Of a stretch of DNA of 64,000 nt, positions 17,527 to 26,540 are shown in pieces (the stretch's first letter is position 1; each line of letters opens with the position of its first letter). Source of the stretch: JALFST01 sp022779285 (lineage in GTDB: Bacteria; Bacillota; Clostridia; Tissierellales; Peptoniphilaceae); NCBI GenBank assembly GCA_050313895.1, contig JBNPMI010000001.1; one strand, written 5' to 3'. Under the pieces are notes generated by a model. That model had not been told where the DNA came from and ran no database searches. It worked only from the letters and a program-made list of their open reading frames with translations. Position numbers and translations under genes: made by a program.

Positions 17527-18669
17527 TTACTTAAAACGTTCCGGATTGGGACCGAGATATTCATAATATGTCGCTTTGATGCCTCCATTATACAACTTGC
17601 GCCGCCGATCCGCCACGTTGCCGACCAGAGTCTCCCAATCCTCAAATGCGGAAATGACATAGATTGACCATGTCCGCAGCTTAAAAAAGCGCTCGGAAAA
17701 AGCTTGCATAAGAGCTCGTGTCTCTCGAATCTCTCCGATTCTTTTTCCGTAAGGAGGGTTGGTAATCATCACTCCGAAATTCTCTTTGAAAAATACCTCA
17801 CGCATATCTCGCTTCATAAAATGAATATCCTCGCCCACACCGGCGGCTTCCGCATTGGCTCTCGCAATCGAAATGACCTTCGGGTCGATGTCAAAGCCCA
17901 AAAGCTCAAGCGGCGTATCAAAGGAAATACGCTGCATGCGATCCCGGCGAACCTGTGCATACACCTTCTCTCCGATAATATCCCATTTCATGGACAAAAA
18001 GCTTCGATCAAGTCCCGGATCCATTCCGCGCGCTTTCCTGGCTGCTTCAATCAGTATCGTTCCCGATCCGCAAAAAACATCCGCTAAGGTACGGCTCGGA
18101 TTCCATACGCTCAAATCCACCAATGCCGCCGCCAGCGTTTCCTTAATCGGTGCACTGCCCTTTTCCTCACGATATCCACGTTTAAACAATCCCTCTCCGG
18201 TGGTGTCCAGACAAGCAATGCATTCATCATGGCGCAATGTCAGAAGAACCGGATACAATGCGCCGTTTTCAGGCAGCCATGCGCCGTTTTTCCTACCGTT
18301 CATGGCATCCACAATGGCTTTTTTACCGATTTTCTGTAAATCCGTCTCCGATTTTAATACGGATCGCACCGACCTTGCCCGAATAGGAAAGGCGGCCTCA
18401 CGTGGCAAATAATCCTTCCATGCCAGCTTTTTTATATTCTCATAAAGCTCTTCAAAGGTTTTAGCGGGAAATCGTCCCAGCTCAAGGAGCACGCGATCCG
18501 CTGTCCGCAGCGCAATATTCGCTAACGCAACCTCGTGCGGGCCGCCTTCAAAGATCACATGCCCCTCTTCGACATGGATTCCCTGAAAGCCCAATTCCTC
18601 GCACTCTCGTTTGACTGACGCTTCCAGCCCGAATGCAGCTGCAGCGTGAATTTTCCATGAATTTTGCAT
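17527..18669 (-). CDS. THUMP-domain class I RNA methyltransferase (RlmL/YpsC family)
   Basis: A 380-residue protein with an N-terminal ferredoxin-like/THUMP RNA-binding region (residues about 1-150) and a C-terminal SAM-dependent methyltransferase. Motif I is DVFCGSGTILIEAA, and the amino-methyltransferase motif IV is TNPPYGKRIGE. The family includes 23S rRNA guanine-N2 methyltransferase RlmL; the Bacillota single-domain members (YpsC-like) are believed to modify 23S rRNA. The start MQNSWK at 18669 follows AAAGGAG. It is the first gene of the long minus-strand run. Confidence 0.9.
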   Translation of the reverse strand: MQNSWKIHAAAAFGLEASVKRECEELGFQGIHVEEGHVIFEGGPHEVALANIALRTADRVLLELGRFPAKTFEELYENIKKLAWKDYLPREAAFPIRARSVRSVLKSETDLQKIGKKAIVDAMNGRKNGAWLPENGALYPVLLTLRHDECIACLDTTGEGLFKRGYREEKGSAPIKETLAAALVDLSVWNPSRTLADVFCGSGTILIEAARKARGMDPGLDRSFLSMKWDIIGEKVYAQVRRDRMQRISFDTPLELLGFDIDPKVISIARANAEAAGVGEDIHFMKRDMREVFFKENFGVMITNPPYGKRIGEIRETRALMQAFSERFFKLRTWSIYVISAFEDWETLVGNVADRRRKLYNGGIKATYYEYLGPNPERFK

Positions 18670-18769
18670 GCCTGACTCCTTTCCCATTGATCATACCATA
18701 CCGTCTCTGCACGCGCTTGTATCTCCGATTCGCGCTTCATTGTCTTCGCGTTTTTCCATTCAAAAAAAT

Positions 18770-18797
18770 TTGCTTTTTCTCCGGAAAGAGCTACAAT
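18770..18797 (+). promoter_or_regulatory. Promoter for the Cys-rich small protein
   Basis: TTGCTT (18770-18775), a 16-base spacer and TACAAT (18792-18797) precede the 69-residue gene. Two ATATTCGG repeats follow near 18817 and 18834 and could be a regulator site. Confidence 0.5.
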
Positions 18798-18873
18798 TTA
18801 GTTAGTAATGGTTAACATATTCGGATATGAAAAAATATTCGGACAAAATAACAAAACATAGAAAGGATGTATC

Positions 18874-19083
18874 ATGTCATTTCTTCAATCACATCTTGCA
18901 GACATATTGATTATCGCCGCTCTGGCTATTATTTCCTTCTTCGCGATACGCCATGTCATCAGGCTGAGAAAAAGCGGAGGCTGTTCCGCATGCGCCTCAT
19001 CCGGCACATGCTCAGCATGTCATGCCGGCTCCGCTTCCGATGCCGGCAATCGGAAAACCGGCTCCTGTCCTCATTATCACTAA
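18874..19083 (+). CDS. Small Cys-rich single-pass membrane protein (FeoB-associated type)
   Basis: Sixty-nine residues: one membrane helix (about residues 10-28, IIAALAIISFFAIRHVI), a basic stretch, then a Cys-rich tail with GGCSACASSGTCSACH and a final CPH. The layout resembles the FeoB-associated Cys-rich membrane family, often found next to ferrous iron transporters. No feoA or feoB is in this window, so here it stands alone. ATG at 18874 has GAAAGGA upstream, and a strong terminator follows. The cysteines suggest metal handling; function is not proven. Confidence 0.7.
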   Translation: MSFLQSHLADILIIAALAIISFFAIRHVIRLRKSGGCSACASSGTCSACHAGSASDAGNRKTGSCPHYH

Positions 19084-19159
19084 AGATCCGCGAATCCCGT
19101 TTCGTTTTCCATATACCGATTCGGAATATGGCGCTGCCTCCATATTAATGAAGAATCAT

Positions 19160-19199
19160 AAGACAAAGGCCCGGCCGATTTCGGCCGGGCCTTTGTCTT
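19160..19199 (+). terminator. Strong terminator, perfect 18-19 bp stem
   Basis: AAGACAAAGGCCCGGCCGA is mirrored perfectly by TCGGCCGGGCCTTTGTCTT with a two-base centre. It lies about 75 bases past the Cys-rich gene. The U-run is short, but the stem is very stable. Confidence 0.65.
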
Positions 19200-19785
19200 G
19201 CTCCGGAGGTGAGCGAAAGCAACCTGCAATCGACCTGACCTTTTCACGATTTGAACCGGCGGCACCGACGCTCAGTCTGATCGGAGTGCAACTCGGATAA
19301 ATATACAAAAACGTTATCTGCAATCAGATTTAATATTTCTAATGGAACGGCCACCGCCTACCTGCTTTCTCTTTTCTTGACCCTATAATGCTTTGAAAGC
19401 TCGTTCTATTGTTCTAAGGACATTTTAATGACATTTTTTTGAACTCGCTGTCATCATGATTTTTATGGATACTATGAGTCTCCTTTCCATATCCTTCAAT
19501 TTGTTCTTCATTTCTGTTTTCAAAGTCTGTTTTTATTCACCGGCTTCCTTGGTTTTGTATCATTGGCATCATGATTATTTGGGCATGTTCCAATTCAAAT
19601 TGATGAGACTTCCAATCAACCTTCTATATCTTTCTTTTCCCGACATCAAAATCCAATAATCCGTTGTCAAATCACAATCGCAAGCATCTCCGTTTCTATG
19701 ACCAATCATCGTAAATTATACTGACAAGAGCAATTGCCGCTCCTGATCTCTCCTCCTTGTGCTAAGATATGGATAACATGAAGGG
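19200..19785. other. Gene-free region before the sugar transporter
   Basis: About 590 bases with no supported gene. A 67-codon plus frame at 19456-19659 is hydrophobic but lacks a ribosome site and family features. A T-loop-like GGTTCAAATC occurs on the minus strand near 19250, without a cloverleaf. Confidence 0.4.
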
Positions 19786-19793
19786 AGGTTTCT

Positions 19794-21086
19794 ATGAATC
19801 AATCCGCATCCCGCATCCGTCCCGGTCTCTGGGCGGTTATCATCCTTTTCGGCCTCGTCGGGCAGATTGCCTGGGTCGTCGAAAATATGTATTTTAATGT
19901 CTTTCTCTACAATACCATCTCCACAGACCCGCGATACATTGCCTGGATGGTCGCCGCCAGCGCCGTCGTCGCCACGTTGACCACCATGGGTATGGGAGTA
20001 TTCAGCGATCGTATCGGGCGTCGTCGGCCTTTTTTAATTCTTGGCTACATTTTCTGGGGATTCTCCATCGGTCTCTTCGCACTTTTAAATGCGAAAACCC
20101 TTGCCGGCCTCGTTTCTACCGAAAAAATGGCGATATTTCTCGCTCTCGGCGTCATTTCCTTCGACTGCATAATGACCTTCTTCGGCTCAACCGCCAATGA
20201 TGCCGCATTCAATGCCTATCTGAATGATGCGGTTCTGCCGGATGATCGCGGCAAAACCGAAGGTGTCCTCCAGACATTTCCTCTCATCGCCATGCTTCTG
20301 ATCTTCGGATTCCTCGATCCTCTGACACGTGCCGGCCAATGGTCACTCTTTTTTCTGATCATCGGCGCTATTCCGCTGATCACCGGCCTACTCGGCTTGA
20401 TCCTGATCCCCGCAGAGGTTCCGCACCCGTTGACAAAGGAGCGTCCTTTTCGTGCACTCATTGACGGCTTTCGCCCGGAAACCGTTCGTGCGCAAAAAAG
20501 TCTCTACACAGCCCTTCTTCTGTTAGGGATACTCTCAATTTCCATTCAAATCTACATGCCCTACCTGATTATCTACATCCAAAATTATCTGGGAATCCAT
20601 GACTACACATTGCTTCTCGGCACTACCATCCTTGTGGCGGCCGTGATCAGTGTACTGGCCGGCCGTTTGATGGACCGCGCAGGCGCCCTTCGGGTCTTCC
20701 TGCCGGGACTTGCCGTCTATCTTGCAGGTCTGACCGGCATGCTCTTTGCCCGCAGGCAGCTGACGGTACTCCCGTTCAGTATTCTGATGATGTCGGGCAA
20801 TCTGATTCTCAACGCTCTGGCCATTACCCTTGTCCGCAACCGCATCCCGGAAGGCCGTGCCGGTCAATATCAGGGCGTGCGCATGGTATTTGCCGTTATG
20901 CTGCCGATGCTCATCGGTCCTTTTATCGGATCGGCGCTCATTCGCTCCTCACAAGCAACATATATGGATCTGGGCGTCGTCAAGCAGGTACCTACACCGC
21001 TCATCTTTCTCGGCGGGATCATCGCCGCACTCTTCTGCCTGATTCCTTATCGCATGCTTCGCCGCGAGAAAGGAAAAAAAGCATGA
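19794..21086 (+). CDS. MFS sugar transporter (GPH-like)
   Basis: A 430-residue, 12-helix transporter. The conserved loop after helix 2 (GVFSDRIGRRRPFLILGY) is the major facilitator signature, with a second copy AGRLMDRAGALRVFL in the second half. Overall form resembles the sugar:cation symporters found next to glycosidases. The ATG has AAGGGAGG upstream. It overlaps the following GH2 gene by four bases (ATGA), so a substrate imported by it is probably a glycoside hydrolysed in the cytoplasm. The exact sugar is not known. Confidence 0.8.
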   Translation: MNQSASRIRPGLWAVIILFGLVGQIAWVVENMYFNVFLYNTISTDPRYIAWMVAASAVVATLTTMGMGVFSDRIGRRRPFLILGYIFWGFSIGLFALLNAKTLAGLVSTEKMAIFLALGVISFDCIMTFFGSTANDAAFNAYLNDAVLPDDRGKTEGVLQTFPLIAMLLIFGFLDPLTRAGQWSLFFLIIGAIPLITGLLGLILIPAEVPHPLTKERPFRALIDGFRPETVRAQKSLYTALLLLGILSISIQIYMPYLIIYIQNYLGIHDYTLLLGTTILVAAVISVLAGRLMDRAGALRVFLPGLAVYLAGLTGMLFARRQLTVLPFSILMMSGNLILNALAITLVRNRIPEGRAGQYQGVRMVFAVMLPMLIGPFIGSALIRSSQATYMDLGVVKQVPTPLIFLGGIIAALFCLIPYRMLRREKGKKA

Positions 21087-22942
21087 AAGCACTTTATACA
21101 AAATATGGGGATGCCTTACTCCGTTCCCTTGCCGAAAATCCGGACGCTCCCGTTCTTCCTGAATATCCTCGTCCACAGCTCGTGCGCGACAGCTGGATGA
21201 ATTTGAACGGTTATTGGGACTATGCGATCGATACGGCAGAAACAGCCGATCCGGATCTCACACATCCGGCTTTTTTTGACGGCCTGTGTGCCACTGAGCC
21301 GATCGCCTCCTACCGGGTCTTTCCCGCCCAAGGCAGCATTCTTGTTCCCTTTGCGCCGGAAAGCCTTTTATCAGGCGTCGGTCACATTCTTGAGCCGGCC
21401 GAACGGCTATGGTATCGTCGTTTCTTTTCCCTTCGAAATTTGTGCCCGAATGATGAGCCGATGACATCAAGCCGCATTCTCTTTCATGCCGGCGCCATCG
21501 ACCAATATGCCACGGTCTTTGTTAACGGCATCCCCTGCGGAACCCATAGGGATGGATATTTGTCGTGGTCAGCGGATATCACACACGCGATTGATACGCA
21601 TCGCCCGCAGCAGGAAATTGTCATCGTCGTACGCGATTTGACCGAAAAATCAGGACTTCCACGCGGAAAACAGCGTCATAAGCGCGGAGGAATCTGGTAT
21701 ACTCCCTCATCCGGAATTTGGCAGACGGTGTGGCTTGAGATCGTTCCGGAGGAATATGTTCAGTCTGTGGAAATTCAGCCCTCTCTTACGGATGAGCGGG
21801 TAGACTTCACATTTCATTGGTCGGAAGTCTCCGCATTCGACGGTGTTTTGGAGCTTTTGGATAACGAACGTATCGTTGCTCAAAAAACGCTGAGGGCGAC
21901 ATCCTCGCCGTCCCGCATCTCCGTATCTGTGGACGCTCCCCGCCCATGGTCGCCCGACAGTCCTTTTCTTTATACATGGCGTGCCCGTTTTTCAAATGGG
22001 GATGCCGTTTCCGGATACCTCGCTTTTCGCGAGATACGTGTCGACGGACAGAAAATTTATTTAAACGGCACACCTGTCCGGCAGATCGGCGTGTTGGATC
22101 AGGGCTATTGGAGTGATGGTCTCTATACGGCAGGCGAAGATGCGGCGCTGGCAGACGACATCCTTTTTGTAAAAAATCTCGGCTTTCACATGATCCGCAA
22201 GCACATTAAAATCGAACCGCAGCGCTGGTACTATCATTGCGATCGACTCGGAATGCTGGTATGGCAGGATATCGTGAACGGCGGCGGCTCCTACAGTACA
22301 ATGTGGACATCCTATTTGCCGCTTCTCGGAAAACGCACCGGTTCCGATGCACCGTCAGCGCGCTATGGACAGTCGGATCCCTGCTGGCGCACAACGTGGG
22401 AGATCTGTTTTCGTGAAACCGTCGCACAGCTGAAAAACACCCCTTCCATTGTGGCATGGACCATTCATAATGAGGGCTGGGGACAATTCGATGCTGCGCG
22501 GCATTCCGAGGAGCTGCGCACGCTTGACCCTACGCGGCTGATCGACCATGCCAGCGGGTGGATGGATCAAGGAGCGGGTGATCTTGACAGTCATCACATC
22601 TACTTCCGTCATTTTCGTCCGAAGCCCGATCCGCATGGTCGGCCGCAGGCTCTGACCGAATATGGAGGATTCTCGCTTGCCATACCGGAGCACATGACCT
22701 CCGACAAGTCCTTCGGATATAAGCGATTTGACGATACCGCGCAATATCAACAGGCTGTGCTGAAGCTTCAACGCGAGACCCTGTCCCTGCCTTCCCTGTG
22801 CGTAGCAGTTTACACACAATTAAGTGATGTCGAGGATGAAATCAACGGTTTGATTACCTATGACCGGAAAGCTTCCAAATGGACCGGTGCGGCGGCAGAA
22901 GCCCTGCGACAGCTGAATGAGAGCGGACAGAGCTTTCTTTGA
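21083..22942 (+). CDS. Glycoside hydrolase family 2 (beta-galactosidase/glucuronidase type)
   Basis: A 619-residue GH2 enzyme with an N-terminal jelly-roll sugar-binding domain (WYRRFF, YATVFVNG), an immunoglobulin-like middle domain and a TIM barrel. The acid/base Glu is in HNEGWGQ (about residue 464) and the nucleophile Glu in LTEYGG (about 526). No signal peptide is seen, so it acts inside the cell on what the overlapping MFS gene imports. Substrate could be a beta-galactoside, glucuronide or mannoside; GH2 specificity cannot be told from these motifs. By eye the pair is richer in GC than its surroundings, which might mean transfer. Confidence 0.9.
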   Translation: MKALYTKYGDALLRSLAENPDAPVLPEYPRPQLVRDSWMNLNGYWDYAIDTAETADPDLTHPAFFDGLCATEPIASYRVFPAQGSILVPFAPESLLSGVGHILEPAERLWYRRFFSLRNLCPNDEPMTSSRILFHAGAIDQYATVFVNGIPCGTHRDGYLSWSADITHAIDTHRPQQEIVIVVRDLTEKSGLPRGKQRHKRGGIWYTPSSGIWQTVWLEIVPEEYVQSVEIQPSLTDERVDFTFHWSEVSAFDGVLELLDNERIVAQKTLRATSSPSRISVSVDAPRPWSPDSPFLYTWRARFSNGDAVSGYLAFREIRVDGQKIYLNGTPVRQIGVLDQGYWSDGLYTAGEDAALADDILFVKNLGFHMIRKHIKIEPQRWYYHCDRLGMLVWQDIVNGGGSYSTMWTSYLPLLGKRTGSDAPSARYGQSDPCWRTTWEICFRETVAQLKNTPSIVAWTIHNEGWGQFDAARHSEELRTLDPTRLIDHASGWMDQGAGDLDSHHIYFRHFRPKPDPHGRPQALTEYGGFSLAIPEHMTSDKSFGYKRFDDTAQYQQAVLKLQRETLSLPSLCVAVYTQLSDVEDEINGLITYDRKASKWTGAAAEALRQLNESGQSFL

Positions 22943-23120
22943 CCATCCGACGATATTTTTATAAAGAATCATGACAAAGAAATCTTGGGTTCGATTTCGG
23001 TCACATCAGGATCCGTATGTGCATACTATGCTATGAAGAAAAGCCGGAGGATATCATCGATATAGCTATGCTTATCACTCTCTTCCATATAGCGATTGCT
23101 CAAAATTGCCAACAGAAAAA

Positions 23121-23172
23121 GCGGGGATCATACCCTCCGGATATCCGGGAGGGTACGGTTCCCGCCTTTCGA
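23121..23172. terminator. Bidirectional terminator between GH2 and pepF
   Basis: GCGGG, TACCCTCCGGAT and their complements ATCCGGGAGGGTA and CCCGC form a long hairpin at 23121-23165, followed by a T-rich run on the plus strand and preceded by A5 (U5 on the minus transcript). Confidence 0.75.
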
Positions 23173-23190
23173 TTTTTTGATTCCGTGTTT

Positions 23191-24990
23191 TCAATTTTCG
23201 GATAATGCTTCCATTTCTTCCACGATGCTGCCGATATAAGCAATCGTATCCTCCAGAGGCTTCGAAGTGGAAATATCCACGCCCACCATTGCAGCAAGCT
23301 CCGTCGGCGTTTTTGTTCCGCCTGCGGAAAGAACCTTGAGCCATGCATCCACCGCCGGTTTTCCCTCTTTCAGAATCCGCTGTGAAACAACGGTTCCGAT
23401 CGTCAATCCCGCGGAATACGTATAGGAGTATAGTCCTCCGTAATAATGCGGTTGACGCATCCATGTCAGGGCAGATCCCTCTTCAATCCTGACCGCATCG
23501 CCCCAGAACTGTTGAAGAATCTTACGATAGATGCCGGTAAGCTTTTCATCATCGAGACTTCCTCCTGCATCCACAATACGGTACACCTCGCGCTGATATG
23601 CCGCCTCCAATAAGTGTGTCACAAAGTTGTGATAATAGGTTTTGGAAATCATCTGCGAAAGCACCCAGCGACGCCGGCGGCGATCCTCCCCCGCCTTTTT
23701 CAGCAGATAGTTTTCCATAATCAGCTCGTTGGTGGTAGAAGGCGATTCAATGAAATAGAGAGACGGCTCTACATTATAGATATTCTGATGCTTGCCCGCA
23801 TAGAGAAAATGGCCCGCATGTCCCAGCTCATGCGCCAGCGTCGCTACCTCGTCCATCTTACCGTTAAAGCTGGTCAAGATATAGGACTGCACGCGATAGG
23901 GACTCGCGCAAAACGCCCCCGTGCTCTTGCCCTGATTCTCCGCGTAATCAATCCAACGCTCCGTCAGCGCGCTCTTGAGCATCTCCGAATATTCCTCGCC
24001 CAGTACGGCAAGTCCGTCCAGAATATACTTTCCCGCATCTTCAAAAGAGACCTCAGCGGCGTAGGTAGGATCCAGCTCAATTTTCAAATCATAGCTTGTC
24101 AGCTCCGCGATGCCATGCTCCTTCTTGAGCAATTTTGCATATCTCTGCATAACAGGTGCGAGCTTCTCCATGATGATATCGATCTGGCGGTCATACATTT
24201 CCCTTGTAACATCCTGAGAATCCAGCAAATAGTCAAAGACCGACTCATATCCGCGCAAGCGCGACTCAATTTTCTCTCGCTGCACCTGCATATTGTAAAC
24301 AGCCGCCGTGCCTACCTTGTGATGATCCAGCTCCCGATAAAACACCTCTGCAGCCTTACGGCGGAGCTCCATATCGGTCTCCGTTTCATAACGATTTTCA
24401 AATTGGGGATACGTCATGGAGTAGCTTCGGCCACCCACAGTAAACTCCGGAAAGCGAATATCCCCCTGTTTGATTTGATTATAGAGATCGACCGGAGATT
24501 GTAATACCGGGGACAAGGCTGCCATAGCCGCTTCCGCCTCCTTGCTTAAAAGATGCTCTTTCTTTTTTAGCAGATCATGGATGTAATGTGCATTTTCATC
24601 AGAGGCGTTCTGCGCCTCCTTCAAAATTTCGGCGGGCAGACTGACCACCTCAATATCGAAAAATGCCAGATCTTCCGCAACCTGCGCATAGCGGTTCATT
24701 GTATCCGCTTCCCGCGCTCCCTTTTCCTTATTGGTAAGATCCACCTCATAATCCAATGAAACAAAATTGATCAGATGATCCGCCGCCTCATATATGGGCC
24801 GGAGCGCATCCAATGCTTCATTGACATCCTCTGCGGTTTTTAGATTGCCACGATATTTTTCCGCAAATTCGGCGGCATCTTTTTCAAAGCGTTCCATTGC
24901 ATCATCAAACGCTTCCATGTCTTTGTATAACGCACTCAAATCCCAGGTTTGCTCCACGGGTGCTTCACTTCGTTTCAGTATTTTCTTCAT
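23191..24990 (-). CDS. pepF: Oligoendopeptidase F
   Basis: A 599-residue M3B zinc metallopeptidase that cuts short peptides (about 7-17 residues) in the cytoplasm. The zinc motif is in VATLAHELGHAGHF with the third ligand Glu in a downstream helix (PSTTNELIMENYLL). ATG at 24990 has AGGAGG five bases upstream; the frame continues further upstream but without a site. Transcribed away from ampS. With AmpS, PepC and BrnQ it indicates growth on peptides. Confidence 0.95.
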   Translation of the reverse strand: MKKILKRSEAPVEQTWDLSALYKDMEAFDDAMERFEKDAAEFAEKYRGNLKTAEDVNEALDALRPIYEAADHLINFVSLDYEVDLTNKEKGAREADTMNRYAQVAEDLAFFDIEVVSLPAEILKEAQNASDENAHYIHDLLKKKEHLLSKEAEAAMAALSPVLQSPVDLYNQIKQGDIRFPEFTVGGRSYSMTYPQFENRYETETDMELRRKAAEVFYRELDHHKVGTAAVYNMQVQREKIESRLRGYESVFDYLLDSQDVTREMYDRQIDIIMEKLAPVMQRYAKLLKKEHGIAELTSYDLKIELDPTYAAEVSFEDAGKYILDGLAVLGEEYSEMLKSALTERWIDYAENQGKSTGAFCASPYRVQSYILTSFNGKMDEVATLAHELGHAGHFLYAGKHQNIYNVEPSLYFIESPSTTNELIMENYLLKKAGEDRRRRRWVLSQMISKTYYHNFVTHLLEAAYQREVYRIVDAGGSLDDEKLTGIYRKILQQFWGDAVRIEEGSALTWMRQPHYYGGLYSYTYSAGLTIGTVVSQRILKEGKPAVDAWLKVLSAGGTKTPTELAAMVGVDISTSKPLEDTIAYIGSIVEEMEALSEN

Positions 24991-25155
24991 AGTGTCCTCC
25001 TGCATTCCATTGATCATATTGTATTACAAAGCCGGGATATTTTTCACCTTAACTCTCCGGAATTCATATTTCGGAAAACGTAGAACTTTTCGCATATGTT
25101 TCTTGTAAAATCTCAGGCCCTTACCGCCTGATTTTCTGAAACTCCCCTCTTTCGG

Positions 25156-25185
25156 TTGCAAGAATTACATGGTTTTTGGTATAGT
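25156..25185 (+). promoter_or_regulatory. Promoter for the aminopeptidase-brnQ unit
   Basis: TTGCAA (25156-25161), an 18-base spacer and TATAGT (25180-25185) lie about 95 bases before the ampS start. The pepF gene is transcribed in the opposite direction from the same intergenic region. Confidence 0.55.
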
Positions 25186-25278
25186 GAGCAATATTCGGAA
25201 ACATTTTTTCCCCTGCTCACAGCCGGAGATGGAATTTCCGTTCCCGCAAATCAATTCACATTTACGAAAGGAAATCAT

Positions 25279-26508
25279 ATGGATTCACGTTTTGAAGCTT
25301 ATGCACGTCTCGCCGTAGAAGTCGGAGTGAACGCCCAGGCAAATGAGCCGGTTGTCATCAATGCACCCGTATCAGCGGTGGATTTTGTTCGTCTGCTTAC
25401 CAAATTCGCCTATGAAAGAGGAGCTTCCGAGGTCTTTGTCCGCTGGGTAGACGAAATCGTTGAACGCCTGTACATGGAACATGCGTCAACGGATGCTCTG
25501 ACAACCGTTCCGGAATGGCTCATTGACAGCATCCGCTACTATTATGAAAAAGGAGCAAGCGTGATCTCCGTCATTGCGAACGATCCCGATATGCTCAAGG
25601 GCATTCCCATGGACCGCATTGCAGCCGCAAATAAGGCCCGCGGAGAAAAAATGCGTCCGCTCATGCATTACACCATGAATGATGAGCTTGCCTGGACAAT
25701 TGTCGCTCTTCCGACACCCGCTTGGGCGAAAAAGGTCTATCCTGAAGCCGCCAATGAAGAACAGGCAGTAGAGACTCTTTGGAATCAAATCATGGAGGTG
25801 ACTCGCATGAATGAAAAGGACCCCATCGCTGCCTGGGAAAAGCATATAAAAAAGCTGAACGAGCGCGCTGAGGTTCTCAATCACTATCATTTTCGTTCCT
25901 TACACTACACCTCTTCAAACGGAACCGATTTGGAGGTGGAGCTTCCGGAAAAACATGTTTGGCTTGCAGCAACCTCTAAAAATGCAAAGGGCACGGAGTT
26001 TTTGCCCAACATTCCTACTGAAGAGGTCTTTACCGCACCGCATCGTGAGGGTGTCAACGGTACCCTGATTGCCACCAAGCCTCTCGCTTACCAGGGCAAT
26101 GTCATCAATCATTTCCGGCTGCGGTTTGAAGCGGGAAAGGTTGTGGACTTTGATGCAGAGGAAGGCAAAGACGCGCTCGCTGCGCTGCTGGAACAGGATG
26201 AAAATGCGGTACGCCTTGGAGAATGTGCATTGGTTCCTTATGATTCTCCAATCTCCAATTCCAATACGCTCTTCTACGAAACGCTCTTTGATGAAAACGC
26301 CTCCTGTCATTTCGCATTCGGCGCCTGCTATCCCACCAATTTTGCAGGCGGTGCAGAGCTGTCTCGTGAGGAGCTTGAAAAAATCGGCGGCAATGACTCC
26401 CAGGTACATGTGGATTTCATGGTGGGAGCGGCCGACCTGAATATTGTCGGAACAACACAAGACGGTCGGAAGGTTGATGTCTTTCAGAACGGTAATTTTG
26501 TGATCTGA
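25279..26508 (+). CDS. ampS: M29-family aminopeptidase (AmpS/aminopeptidase T)
   Basis: A 409-residue metal-dependent aminopeptidase that removes N-terminal residues from peptides. N terminus RFEAYARLAVEVGVNAQANEPVVINA and the metal-binding regions PTEEVFTAPHREGVNG, GECALVPYDSPIS, the FGACYPTN segment and HVDFMVG near the C terminus are the M29 pattern. ATG at 25279 has GAAAGGA upstream; the frame upstream overlaps the promoter. It is followed 32 bases later by the branched-chain amino acid carrier brnQ. Confidence 0.92.
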   Translation: MDSRFEAYARLAVEVGVNAQANEPVVINAPVSAVDFVRLLTKFAYERGASEVFVRWVDEIVERLYMEHASTDALTTVPEWLIDSIRYYYEKGASVISVIANDPDMLKGIPMDRIAAANKARGEKMRPLMHYTMNDELAWTIVALPTPAWAKKVYPEAANEEQAVETLWNQIMEVTRMNEKDPIAAWEKHIKKLNERAEVLNHYHFRSLHYTSSNGTDLEVELPEKHVWLAATSKNAKGTEFLPNIPTEEVFTAPHREGVNGTLIATKPLAYQGNVINHFRLRFEAGKVVDFDAEEGKDALAALLEQDENAVRLGECALVPYDSPISNSNTLFYETLFDENASCHFAFGACYPTNFAGGAELSREELEKIGGNDSQVHVDFMVGAADLNIVGTTQDGRKVDVFQNGNFVI

Positions 26509-26540
26509 TCGTATCATCGAATCGGAATCAGGGGGATTTT

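Noticed and set aside
19240..19300. tRNA-like GGTTCAAATC T-loop motif on the minus strand
   Set aside because: The expected flanking T stem, anticodon stem and acceptor stem cannot be paired, so no cloverleaf forms.
19456..19659. 67-codon hydrophobic plus-strand frame
   Set aside because: No ribosome site, no family features and base composition like the surrounding non-coding DNA.
23017..23205. 62-codon plus-strand frame between GH2 and pepF
   Set aside because: It runs through the bidirectional terminator and has no ribosome site.
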